Below are positions 17,000 to 24,588 of a stretch of 64,000 nt of DNA, piece by piece (position 1 is the stretch's first letter; every line of letters begins with the position of its first letter). The DNA comes from Pedobacter nanyangensis (lineage in GTDB: Bacteria > Bacteroidota > Bacteroidia > Sphingobacteriales > Sphingobacteriaceae). The stretch is from the NCBI RefSeq assembly GCF_003313505.1, contig NZ_QMHO01000004.1, positions 160,908 to 224,907 on the forward strand. The letters are read 5' to 3'. A model generated the notes under the pieces. The model was given only the letters and a program-made list of their open reading frames with translations, did not search any database and was not told the origin of the DNA. The position numbers and the translations under genes were made by a program.

Positions 17000-17803
17000 A
17001 TGAAAAAACTTTTCGTTTATCTCACTGCTGCAACCATACTTGCCTTTGGCTGCAATGGGGTAGAATTTAGCCCTAACCAGAAATTTAGGGATGGCACACC
17101 GCAAAATGTCAACAATACCGAAATAGCCAAACTACAGCAGCAAACGCCTGGACCAAGAATCAGGGTTGCCATATCGAGCGATACGCAACGCATGTACAAA
17201 GAGGCCCAACTATTTGTAGACCAAATAAACGCCAGGAACGACATCGATTTTGTGATTTTAAATGGCGACATTTCTGACTTTGGGCAATTGCTGGAGTTTG
17301 AAGGTATATACAGCATCTATTCAAAATTAAAAGTACCATTCATATCCATTGTAGGCAACCATGATTTGGTAGCTAACGGCCCCCACATTTTCAGGAGGAT
17401 GTTTGGCGAGTTTAATTTTACTTTTAACTATGGCACCATAAAGTTCGTGTGCTTCGATTCAAACAGCCGTGAATATAATTTCAATGGTGCTGTTCCCGAC
17501 ATCGCATGGCTAAAGGCCAATTTTAAGCTTGATCCTGGCACTTCAAACATCATTGCTTTTTCACATGTCCCGCCCAATGATGCCGATTTTGATCCTAACC
17601 TTAGGCCTATATACGAACAACTGGCCAATAGTACCCCGGGCTTTTTAGCTTCGTTTCATGCCCACCAACATCAGCCTGACAAAACATACAAACCTTACAA
17701 CAACAGTGTACCTTTTATCATTACCAACGCCGTACTTAAAAGAGCCTACACGATCCTAGATATTTCCAATGGACAAATTGAGACCACTCCTGTTAATTTT
17801 TAG
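17000..17803 (+). CDS. Metallophosphoesterase lipoprotein
   Basis: 267 aa. Signal peptide of a lipoprotein with lipobox ILAFGC (Cys18). The calcineurin-like metallophosphoesterase motifs are present in order: SSDTQ, NGDISD, GNHD (in SIVGNHDLV), SHVPP and HAHQHQ. It should hydrolyse phosphoester bonds at the cell envelope using a dinuclear metal centre; the substrate is unknown. The first metal motif is usually DxH and reads SSDTQ here, so one metal ligand may be altered. It follows the MBL gene by 30 bp and overlaps the next gene by 35 bp in another frame, which indicates tight coupling. Confidence 0.85.
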   Translation: MKKLFVYLTAATILAFGCNGVEFSPNQKFRDGTPQNVNNTEIAKLQQQTPGPRIRVAISSDTQRMYKEAQLFVDQINARNDIDFVILNGDISDFGQLLEFEGIYSIYSKLKVPFISIVGNHDLVANGPHIFRRMFGEFNFTFNYGTIKFVCFDSNSREYNFNGAVPDIAWLKANFKLDPGTSNIIAFSHVPPNDADFDPNLRPIYEQLANSTPGFLASFHAHQHQPDKTYKPYNNSVPFIITNAVLKRAYTILDISNGQIETTPVNF

Positions 17804-18365
17804 CATTTTTCTTGCACCATCTTTAAGCTTAGGCCAAAGCAAAATACTGAAAGCGCTAACCCCCGATTATATTAATTTACAATACGGCGGCAGCATAGGA
17901 TATGCAAGTGGTGGCGTAGGCTATCATTTTTTTGGGGAAAAGACTTCCTTAAGCTTTAATTATGGTTTTGTTCCTGCCAGCAAGGGCGGGCCACTGAATA
18001 TCCTAACCCCTAAATTTGATTATAAACCTTTTAACGTACGGTTTGGGGAAAACGTGGAGTGGAAACCCCTTAATCCCGGATTGTTTATTTCTTATACTTT
18101 AGGCCGTAATTTTGATAAAAAATTTGATCCTGACCAATACCCAGATGGCTATTATTGGTGGTCTACGGCCTTAAAAGTGCATTTAGGCTTTAGTACCGAA
18201 GTGAAAATTTTGGGCAGCCAGAAATCTGCCATCAAAGCGGTAAGCCTTTATGCCGAAACAAATACGAATGATCTTTACCTCATCAGTTGGTACGAAAATC
18301 GTACGACTACTCCCATTAGCAGGATATTTTTTATGGGATACGGTGTCCGGCTGTATCTCAAATAA
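17769..18365 (+). CDS. Secreted, probably outer-membrane protein of unknown function
   Basis: 198 aa. N-terminus MDKLRPLLLIFSIFLAPSLSLGQ is a good signal peptide cleaved after about residue 22. The mature part is rich in aromatic and glycine residues in an alternating pattern (YGGSIGYASGGVGYHFF, SLSFNYGFVP, LFISYTLGRNF, FFMGYGVRLYLK), as in a small beta-barrel, and ends in a strand. I do not recognise a family. The ATG at 17769 lies inside the end of the phosphoesterase gene (35-bp overlap). A terminator follows at 18369-18395, so this closes the three-gene run 16127-18365. Confidence 0.7.
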   Translation: MDKLRPLLLIFSIFLAPSLSLGQSKILKALTPDYINLQYGGSIGYASGGVGYHFFGEKTSLSFNYGFVPASKGGPLNILTPKFDYKPFNVRFGENVEWKPLNPGLFISYTLGRNFDKKFDPDQYPDGYYWWSTALKVHLGFSTEVKILGSQKSAIKAVSLYAETNTNDLYLISWYENRTTTPISRIFFMGYGVRLYLK

Positions 18366-18368
18366 CCC

Positions 18369-18395
18369 ATCGCTAACAATGGTGTAGCGATTTTT
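18369..18395 (+). terminator. Rho-independent terminator
   Basis: Stem ATCGCTA/TAGCGAT with a 9-nt loop, then TTTT. Four bases after the preceding stop. Confidence 0.75.
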
Positions 18396-18728
18396 GCACA
18401 GGCCTGTCATGAACTATTTGGCCAGCAGTCCTAGCAACTGCCATCTCAATGTCCATTTATCAAATTAAAATTGAAAAATTCAAAATCAAAATAGCTATAT
18501 AATAATTAAATAACAATACATTTTAATTGATATTCGATAAAAATATACCATAAATTAATAAACTATTAAAACTGACATAAACTCAACTTGGAATGATTTT
18601 TGTAGTAAAGAATTCGTTCAAAAATACATGACAAAACATAACATTTTCAGTAATTTAACTTTCAGATATGCTTAAAAAAACACTATTTTTGCAGCACTGA
18701 AAAACAAAACGAGGATCAATACACATAG
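18396..18728. other. AT-rich region upstream of rpoD
   Basis: About 330 bp. It contains long AT-rich stretches (18460-18620) and the rpoD -7 box. No open frame or clear hairpin beyond the terminator at its left edge. Confidence 0.5.
18684..18691 (+). promoter_or_regulatory. rpoD promoter, -7 box TATTTTTG
   Basis: Exact TAnnTTTG match followed by CAGC, 37 bp before the ATG. Confidence 0.6.
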
Positions 18729-19589
18729 ATGAGACAACTCAAAATAACCCAATCCATTACCAACCGCGAAAGTCAATCGTTAGATAAATACTTGCATGAG
18801 ATTGGAAAAGTAGATTTAATTACCGCAGAAGAAGAAGTAATTTTAGCCCGTAAGATTCGTGAGGGAGATCAAGCCGCTCTTGAAAGACTAACCAAAACCA
18901 ACCTTCGTTTTGTGGTTTCGGTAGCCAAACAATATCAAAATCAAGGTTTAACACTTGGCGACCTAATCAACGAAGGAAACCTAGGTTTAATTAAGGCTGC
19001 AAAACGCTTTGACGAAACCAAAGGCTTTAAGTTCATTTCCTATGCCGTTTGGTGGATTCGTCAGTCAATTTTGCAAGCCATTGCTGAGCAAAGCCGTATT
19101 GTACGTTTGCCTTTAAACCAAGTAGGTTCATTAAGCAAAATTAGCAAGGCTTTTTCTAAACTAGAGCAGGAATATGAGCGTGAGCCTTCTCCAGAAGAAC
19201 TGGCAGATATTTTAGAAACTACAGTTGATAAGATTTCAGATACTTTAAGCAACTCTGGCCGCCACGTTTCCATGGATGCGCCATTTGTACAAGGTGAAGA
19301 AAATACCCTACTTGACGTACTGGAAAACCATGAGCCTAATACCGACAGCAATCTGATCAACGAGTCGCTTTCGGAAGAGATTAAACGTTCCCTCTCTACA
19401 CTTACCGAAAGAGAACGCGAAATTATCGTATTATTCTTCGGTTTAAGTACTAATCACCCACTTTCGCTAGAAGAAATTGGAGAGAAATTTAACTTAACCC
19501 GTGAGCGTGTACGTCAAATCAAAGACAAGGCTCTACAACGTTTACGCCACACTTCAAGAAGCAAAATCTTGAAATCGTACCTGGGTTAA
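18729..19589 (+). CDS. rpoD: Primary RNA polymerase sigma factor (sigma-70 type)
   Basis: 286 aa. It has the short form of the housekeeping sigma factor found in Bacteroidota, without the large region 1.1 of other phyla. Region 1.2 ([19 protein letters not shown]), region 2 ([52 protein letters not shown]), region 3 ([25 protein letters not shown]) and region 4 with its helix-turn-helix ([30 protein letters not shown]) are all intact. It directs RNA polymerase to TAnnTTTG promoters such as those listed here. It is monocistronic, with its own promoter box and a terminator that merges into the gap promoter. Confidence 0.97.
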   Translation: MRQLKITQSITNRESQSLDKYLHEIGKVDLITAEEEVILARKIREGDQAALERLTKTNLRFVVSVAKQYQNQGLTLGDLINEGNLGLIKAAKRFDETKGFKFISYAVWWIRQSILQAIAEQSRIVRLPLNQVGSLSKISKAFSKLEQEYEREPSPEELADILETTVDKISDTLSNSGRHVSMDAPFVQGEENTLLDVLENHEPNTDSNLINESLSEEIKRSLSTLTEREREIIVLFFGLSTNHPLSLEEIGEKFNLTRERVRQIKDKALQRLRHTSRSKILKSYLG

Positions 19590-19652
19590 AAAGCCCACAT
19601 AGTGTACTTTTAACACACTAAAAAGCAGTATTTTACAAGAAAATAATAACAG

Positions 19653-19682
19653 AAAAGATTGGGAGAGTACCCAATCTTTTTT
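19653..19682 (+). terminator. rpoD terminator, tail shared with the gap promoter
   Basis: Stem AAAAGATTGGG/CCCAATCTTTT with a 6-nt loop and T tail. The tail runs into the -7 box at 19682-19689. Confidence 0.85.
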
Positions 19683-19689
19683 ACTTTTG
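19682..19689 (+). promoter_or_regulatory. gap promoter, -7 box TACTTTTG
   Basis: Exact TAnnTTTG match directly after the rpoD terminator, 29 bp before the chosen gap start. Confidence 0.6.
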
Positions 19690-19718
19690 CGGCATTTCTA
19701 ACCAAAATAATTTCTTGT

Positions 19719-21167
19719 ATGTCTAATAAATATCAATCGGAGTTTCAAAACTGGATTGAAAAAGAAAAAAAAGCACTTGAATTAATTAAGTGCGTAGGCC
19801 ACCTATGGTTTGATAGATCTATCGAACTGGTACTTTTCCGCAAGCCTTTGTTTGATGTTGGCAGTAGCGAAATCCTTGCCTACCATCAGTACGCCAAAGA
19901 AATTAGCGGGAAAGATATTTCTATTTACGAAACCCTGGAACTTGCCAATACCATCGCAAAATCTAGCATTGCCCCTTCACGTATTGATATTGGCAGATTA
20001 GCTTCTGAATGGCTTGATGAAAGCAATACACAATCGTCTATGCATGACTTTATCATCAGCAAATTGGGCAACCATATTGGCAAAGACAAAATCAGCTTAA
20101 AACCAAAAGATGTTATTTTATATGGTTTTGGACGTATCGGGCGTATTGCGGCCAGAGAGCTCATTGTGCAGGCCGGCAAAGGTGAACAACTGCGTTTAAG
20201 AGCCATTGTTACCCGTAGTTACAGTGATGAGGAGCTTACTAAACGTGCAGAACTGCTGCGTACCGACTCAATACACGGCCCATTTAGTGGAACTATTGTA
20301 GAAGACCACGAAAACAAAGCTTTGATTGTAAACGGACAAACCATTTACCTTATTGAAGTAAAAAACCCAGAGGATGCCGATTACACGCCATATGATATCA
20401 ACGATGCTTTGGTGATTGATAATACAGGCGTATACCGCGACAGAGAAGGCTTAGGTAGGCACTTAAAAGCTAAGGGCGTAAGCAAGGTTTTACTGACGGC
20501 TCCGGCCAAAGGCGATATTCCCAATATCGTAACCGGTATCAACGATGCTGATTTTAATTTTAACGAAGAAACGATTTTCTCCAATGCCTCTTGTACCACC
20601 AACGCCATTATCCCGGTTTTGAAAATAGTAGCCGATAGTTTTGGAATAGAAAAAGGTCATATTGAAACGGTTCACTCGTACACCAACGACCAAAACCTGC
20701 TAGATAATTACCATAAAAAATACCGTAGGGGCCGCTCAGCAGCCTTAAACCTGGTAATTACGGAAACTGGCGCAGATAAAGCAGTGGCCAAAGTGCTTCC
20801 TGAGCTTGCTGGAAAACTGACTGGAAATGCCGTTCGTGTTCCCACTCCCAACGTTTCATTGGCCATTTTAAATCTTTCGTTAAACCAAGAAGTAAGTAAA
20901 AACGACGTGGAACAGGTACTGAAACAGGCTTCCCTTTTTGGAGACCTTTCTGAGCAACTGGAATATTCCGTTTCCAATGAACTGGTGAGCACTGATTTGA
21001 TTGGCAACAGCCATGCCTCTATTGTGGACGGTCCGGCTACGATCATTTCAAAAGATGGTAAATCAATAGTCCTTTACGCATGGTATGATAACGAATACGG
21101 TTATACCCGGCAAGTAATCCGCTTGGCCAAAAAAATTGCTGGCGTAGTTAGGCTTACTTATTATTAG
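19719..21167 (+). CDS. gap: Glyceraldehyde-3-phosphate dehydrogenase, long form
   Basis: 482 aa from the ATG at 19719. An in-frame start at 19659 would put the rpoD terminator and promoter inside the gene, so I reject it. It oxidises glyceraldehyde 3-phosphate to 1,3-bisphosphoglycerate with NAD(P). NAD-binding GFGRIGRIAARE; catalytic Cys292 in SNASCTTNAI; His in ETVHSYTNDQN; substrate-binding AVRVPTPNVSLAI; C-terminal WYDNEYGYTRQVIRL. The extra N-terminal ~130 residues (MSNKYQSEFQNWIEKEKKALEL onward) are a feature of long GAPDHs common in Bacteroidota; their role is not clear to me. Cytosolic, monocistronic, terminator at 21195. Confidence 0.94.
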   Translation: MSNKYQSEFQNWIEKEKKALELIKCVGHLWFDRSIELVLFRKPLFDVGSSEILAYHQYAKEISGKDISIYETLELANTIAKSSIAPSRIDIGRLASEWLDESNTQSSMHDFIISKLGNHIGKDKISLKPKDVILYGFGRIGRIAARELIVQAGKGEQLRLRAIVTRSYSDEELTKRAELLRTDSIHGPFSGTIVEDHENKALIVNGQTIYLIEVKNPEDADYTPYDINDALVIDNTGVYRDREGLGRHLKAKGVSKVLLTAPAKGDIPNIVTGINDADFNFNEETIFSNASCTTNAIIPVLKIVADSFGIEKGHIETVHSYTNDQNLLDNYHKKYRRGRSAALNLVITETGADKAVAKVLPELAGKLTGNAVRVPTPNVSLAILNLSLNQEVSKNDVEQVLKQASLFGDLSEQLEYSVSNELVSTDLIGNSHASIVDGPATIISKDGKSIVLYAWYDNEYGYTRQVIRLAKKIAGVVRLTYY

Positions 21168-21194
21168 TCACTAACCAAACAAACTACTATATTG

Positions 21195-21225
21195 TGGCGC
21201 ATTCCCAATCGGGTGCGCCCTTTTT
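21195..21225 (+). terminator. gap terminator, tail shared with next promoter
   Basis: Stem GGCGCA/TGCGCC with a 12-nt loop that can pair further (CCC/GGG), then TTTTT, which runs into TATTTTTG. Confidence 0.8.
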
Positions 21226-21232
21226 ATTTTTG
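21225..21232 (+). promoter_or_regulatory. Promoter of the PhzF-like gene, -7 box TATTTTTG
   Basis: Exact TAnnTTTG match, 18 bp before the ATG and continuous with the gap terminator T run. Confidence 0.55.
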
Positions 21233-21250
21233 GAAAATTAAAGCCAACAC

Positions 21251-22042
21251 ATGACGACTAAACTTCCCATTTATCAGGTAGATGCTTTCACCGATCAACT
21301 ATTTGGAGGTAACCCCGCAGCGGTAGTACCTTTATCACAATGGATATCCGCTAGTGAAATGCAAAAAATCGCTGCTGAAAACAACGTGTCCGAAACAGCT
21401 TTCTTTATTCCACTAGGTGATCATTTTGAACTACGTTGGTTTACGCCAACCTTTGAAATAGACTTGTGTGGACATGCAACCTTGGCTACGGCCCATATTT
21501 TATTTACAGAACTAAATTACCCCAAAGATGAAATCCACTTTCACACCTTAAAAGCCGGAACCTTAACCGTTACCAGAAAGGGCAAGTTATATACCCTAGA
21601 TTTTCCCGCTCGTCCTGTGGAGAAACATGAAGTTTCAGATGCGTTAATTAAAGCCCTGGGTGGGAAAAAACCAATTGACGTGTTTAGGGCTAGAGACATC
21701 ATGTTGGTTTATGAAAGTGAGAAAGACGTTCAGAATTTACAGCCAGATTTTTCTGCCCTGGCAAAAATTGATCAAGATGGGGTGCTGGTAACCGCAAAAG
21801 GTGACCATTGCGATTTTGTATCACGATTTTTCATTCCTGCAGCGGGCATTAACGAAGACCCGGTAACAGGTTCAACCCATTGCAACCTGATCCCCTACTG
21901 GGCCGAGAAACTGGGCAAAACTCAACTGCACGCTTGTCAAATCTCTGAAAGAAAAGGAGAATTATGGTGCGAGCTAAAAGCTGACCGAGTGCTCATGAGC
22001 GGCAATGCGGTGACCTATCTTAAAGGCGAGATATATCTTTAA
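21251..22042 (+). CDS. PhzF family isomerase/epimerase-like protein
   Basis: 263 aa, the usual PhzF length, with the duplicated diaminopimelate-epimerase-like fold. N-terminal half: YQVDAFTDQLFGGNPAAVV, then NNVSETAFF with the candidate catalytic Glu48, then LRWFTPTFEIDLCGHATLATA with conserved Asp and His. C-terminal half: FIPAAGINEDPVTGSTHCNLIPYWAEKLG. Named for phenazine synthesis, but most family members in genomes without phz genes, as here, have unknown isomerase functions. Cytosolic and probably monocistronic, converging on an aldo/keto reductase gene with a shared hairpin between them. Confidence 0.93.
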   Translation: MTTKLPIYQVDAFTDQLFGGNPAAVVPLSQWISASEMQKIAAENNVSETAFFIPLGDHFELRWFTPTFEIDLCGHATLATAHILFTELNYPKDEIHFHTLKAGTLTVTRKGKLYTLDFPARPVEKHEVSDALIKALGGKKPIDVFRARDIMLVYESEKDVQNLQPDFSALAKIDQDGVLVTAKGDHCDFVSRFFIPAAGINEDPVTGSTHCNLIPYWAEKLGKTQLHACQISERKGELWCELKADRVLMSGNAVTYLKGEIYL

Positions 22043-22044
22043 AA

Positions 22045-22086
22045 ACACCTCAAGGCCGCTAAGAAAATTCAGCGGCCTTGAGGTGT
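22045..22086 (-). terminator. Hairpin between convergent genes, best as minus-strand terminator
   Basis: Perfect 16-bp stem ACACCTCAAGGCCGCT/AGCGGCCTTGAGGTGT with a 10-nt loop. On the minus strand it is followed by TTTTT, so it ends the aldo/keto reductase transcript. On the plus strand there is no T run, so it may only protect or pause. Confidence 0.85.
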
Positions 22087-22099
22087 ACAAGCTTCCAAA

Positions 22100-23083
22100 T
22101 TAAAAATCAGGGCGCTTAGGCTTGTTTTCAACAATGCCTTCAATTTCTGCCATCACATCTTCGGTCAATAATGGCAACACTTCCAGCACCTGAAGATTCT
22201 CCTGCAATTGCGACACTTTGGAAGCGCCTAAAATTACCGTACTCACATTTGGATTTTTCAGGCACCAGGCAATAGATAATTTTGCCAAAGAAACATCCAT
22301 TTTATTGGCCAATTGCTGCAATTTGCTTGCTTTTTCCATTCTATCCGCGGCCAAGGTTCTGTCCTTTAGCCACTCTAGGCCGGCCATCCCCAACCTGGTT
22401 CCTTCTACCCCACTATTGGTGTATTTCCCAGATAAGATACCCGAAGCTAGCGGCGACCAAATGGTGGTTCCCAAACCATGGTTCTTAAACAGGTGCAGAT
22501 ATTCGTTTTCCACTTTGTTACGCTCAAATAAATTATACTGGGGCTGTTCCATGGTTGGCCCTATTAAGTTGTATTGCTTTGCAACGGCAACGGCTTCCAT
22601 AATTTCGGCAGCGCTCCACTCCGAAGTTCCCCAATATAAGATTTTACCTTGTTGCAAAAGCGTGTTCATGGCCAAAACGGTTTCCTCAATAGGCGTATTC
22701 TTATCAGGACGATGACAGAAATATAGATCCAGATAATCTACCTGCAAACGCTTTAATGCTGCATTGCAAGCTTCTATAACATGTTTGCGGGACAAACCTA
22801 CCTGGTTAGGCCCTTTGTTCTCTGTACCGAAAAAAACCTTGCTCGAAACCACAAACGATTCACGGTTCCAACCTTGTTTTTTTAGGATATTACCCATCAC
22901 AATTTCCGATTTCCCTTCGGCGTAGCCTTCTGCATTGTCAAAAAAATTGACTCCTGCATCATAGGCAAGCCCCATCAGTTCATCAGCTACTTTATCACTA
23001 ATTTGGTTGCCAAAAGTTAACCAGCTACCAAACGAAAGGGCGCTTACCTGCAACCCTGATTTTCCTAGTCTTCTATATTCCAT
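22100..23083 (-). CDS. Aldo/keto reductase (Kv-beta/YghZ-like)
   Basis: 327 aa TIM-barrel oxidoreductase. The catalytic tetrad is present: Asp49 and Tyr54 in FFDNAEGYAEG, Lys82 in SSKVFF, His124 in YFCHRPD. The N-terminus YRRLGKSGLQVSALSFGSW and the block ILYWGTSEWSAAEIMEA followed by PQYNLFER are typical of the subgroup related to potassium-channel beta subunits and E. coli YghZ. It reduces aldehydes or ketones with NADPH; the natural substrate is unknown. A likely -7 box (TAACTTTC, one mismatch) lies upstream on the minus strand. It stands alone between a convergent and a divergent neighbour. Confidence 0.93.
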   Translation of the reverse strand: MEYRRLGKSGLQVSALSFGSWLTFGNQISDKVADELMGLAYDAGVNFFDNAEGYAEGKSEIVMGNILKKQGWNRESFVVSSKVFFGTENKGPNQVGLSRKHVIEACNAALKRLQVDYLDLYFCHRPDKNTPIEETVLAMNTLLQQGKILYWGTSEWSAAEIMEAVAVAKQYNLIGPTMEQPQYNLFERNKVENEYLHLFKNHGLGTTIWSPLASGILSGKYTNSGVEGTRLGMAGLEWLKDRTLAADRMEKASKLQQLANKMDVSLAKLSIAWCLKNPNVSTVILGASKVSQLQENLQVLEVLPLLTEDVMAEIEGIVENKPKRPDF

Positions 23084-23207
23084 GATATGAAAATTTGATT
23101 GGGCAATTTAGAAAGTTATTGGCAGAGGATAGTACCTTTTGGAATGATTTTACAAAAACAAAACTTTTTAAATAGATATTTATAACTTTAAGTTTCAAAG
23201 AAAATTT

Positions 23208-24143
23208 ATGAAAAGATTATTATTGATTATACCCTTGGCGCTGCAATTGGGCTGTGGTTCGGTAAAGGAGGCAAAAACGGTAAACAGTCAGTTGTTAAAG
23301 GATGTTGAAATTTTATCCTCTGATGAATATGAGGGCCGCAAATCGGGTACCAAGGGCAGTGAGTTATCCAGGGCTTATCTTACCAAGCGCTTAAAGGAAA
23401 TTGGCGTGGCACCGCTTCCTTCGATGGGATCTTATGAACAGAATTTCGAGATCAAAGGCCGAAACAGCATCACTAAGGGAATTAATCTGGTTTCCTACGT
23501 AAAAGGTAAAACAGATGAGGTGATTGTAATCTCGGCACACTATGATCATATTGGGATCATTAAAAATGAGGTTTACAACGGTGCCGATGATAACGCTTCC
23601 GGAGTTGCCGCATTATTGAGCTTTGCCAAGTATTTTAAGGAGCACCAGCCCAACTACACCCTTATTTTTGCGCTATTTGATGCCGAAGAAGCAGGTTTGC
23701 AAGGTGCAAAAGCATTTGTAGCTAATCCTCCGGTGGGCTTGGACAAGATTAAACTGAACATTAACATGGATATGATTAGCCATAACGATAAAGGCGAACT
23801 CTATGCCGCAGGAACTTTTAAATATCCCGAATTGAAAAAGTACTTAGTGACCAACAATCCAAATATCAAATTATTATTGGGACATGATGATCCTAAACTG
23901 GGCCATGATGATTGGACCAATCAAAGTGACCAAGGCGCATTTAACGCCAAAAACATCCCATTTATTTATTTTGGGGTAGAAGACCATCCTGACTACCATA
24001 AAGCTACCGACGAGTTTAAAAACATCAACAAAGAGTTTTATGTGAATGCCGTAAGCGTGATCCAAGAGGTTATTGTCAATATAGATAAGCAAAAAGCACT
24101 ACAGATGGTATATCGAGAAAACTTAAAAATGAATAAGCAATAA
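23208..24143 (+). CDS. M28 family zinc metallopeptidase, lipoprotein
   Basis: 311 aa. Lipoprotein signal with lipobox LQLGC (Cys16), so probably anchored in the envelope. The metal ligands of the M28 aminopeptidase fold are in order: His in ISAHYDHIG, Asp in NGADDNASGVAALL, the Glu-Glu pair in FDAEEAGLQGA, Asp in NMDMISH, and His in GVEDHPDYHKATD. It should trim N-terminal residues from peptides outside the cytoplasm. A near -7 box (TAACTTTA) lies at 23183-23190. It is monocistronic and ends at a bidirectional terminator shared with the convergent small gene. Confidence 0.93.
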   Translation: MKRLLLIIPLALQLGCGSVKEAKTVNSQLLKDVEILSSDEYEGRKSGTKGSELSRAYLTKRLKEIGVAPLPSMGSYEQNFEIKGRNSITKGINLVSYVKGKTDEVIVISAHYDHIGIIKNEVYNGADDNASGVAALLSFAKYFKEHQPNYTLIFALFDAEEAGLQGAKAFVANPPVGLDKIKLNINMDMISHNDKGELYAAGTFKYPELKKYLVTNNPNIKLLLGHDDPKLGHDDWTNQSDQGAFNAKNIPFIYFGVEDHPDYHKATDEFKNINKEFYVNAVSVIQEVIVNIDKQKALQMVYRENLKMNKQ

Positions 24144-24175
24144 AAAAATCCCAACCTCAAAAGGTTGGGATTTTT
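24144..24175. terminator. Bidirectional terminator
   Basis: Stem AAAAATCCCAACCT/AGGTTGGGATTTTT with a CAAA loop and T runs on both strands, between two convergent genes. Confidence 0.9.
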
Positions 24176-24176
24176 G

Positions 24177-24443
24177 CTAAAAGTCTATATCAACAATTGA
24201 TTTAATTGGCACGTGAACGTTGTTTTTCAACTGTAGATATTTTTCGGTGACTGACCAAACCGTTGTACTCACCTTTTTTATACCATGCTTAGTATTAAAA
24301 GCGATGTAGGCTTTGGACTTGAATTCATTCCCCAGCCTTTGCGCATAGGAAAGCTTGGATAGCATCTCTTCAGATAATTGTACATCTGCAGGCAAAAATT
24401 CGGTCACGTCGATCTCTTCCTTTTCAATTAATTCCCCTATCAT
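24177..24443 (-). CDS. Conserved hypothetical protein, 88 aa
   Basis: 88 aa, acidic N-terminus (MIGELIEKEEIDVTEFLP), predicted mixed alpha/beta, no signal peptide or membrane helix. I do not recognise a named family, but the clean start with a perfect -7 box (24451-24458) 7 bp upstream, and a terminator at its 3' end, support a real, separately expressed gene. The regular alternation in the second half (AYIAFNTKHGIKKVSTTVWSV then YLQLKNNVHVPIKSIVDIDF) suggests a small beta domain of the kind seen in PilZ-like or Sm-like folds; this is inference only. Confidence 0.75.
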   Translation of the reverse strand: MIGELIEKEEIDVTEFLPADVQLSEEMLSKLSYAQRLGNEFKSKAYIAFNTKHGIKKVSTTVWSVTEKYLQLKNNVHVPIKSIVDIDF

Positions 24444-24450
24444 AAGTATT

Positions 24451-24458
24451 CAAATTTA
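24451..24458 (-). promoter_or_regulatory. Promoter of the 88-aa gene, -7 box TAAATTTG
   Basis: Exact TAnnTTTG match on the minus strand, 7 bp before the ATG. Confidence 0.5.
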
Positions 24459-24544
24459 TGTGTAAACAAGCTTAATGATTTTTTGTAAGAAAGACAATTT
24501 TGCATCTTAATTTTTAAACAATATTTTGTAAAAATTTTGCATAC

Positions 24545-24569
24545 AAAAAAGGCCGCTATTGCGGCCTTT
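24545..24569 (-). terminator. Terminator of the S41 peptidase gene
   Basis: Stem AAAGGCCGC/GCGGCCTTT with a TATT loop; six T follow on the minus strand. 19 bp after the peptidase stop. Confidence 0.88.
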
Positions 24570-24588
24570 CGTTTATTTTAACTGTATT

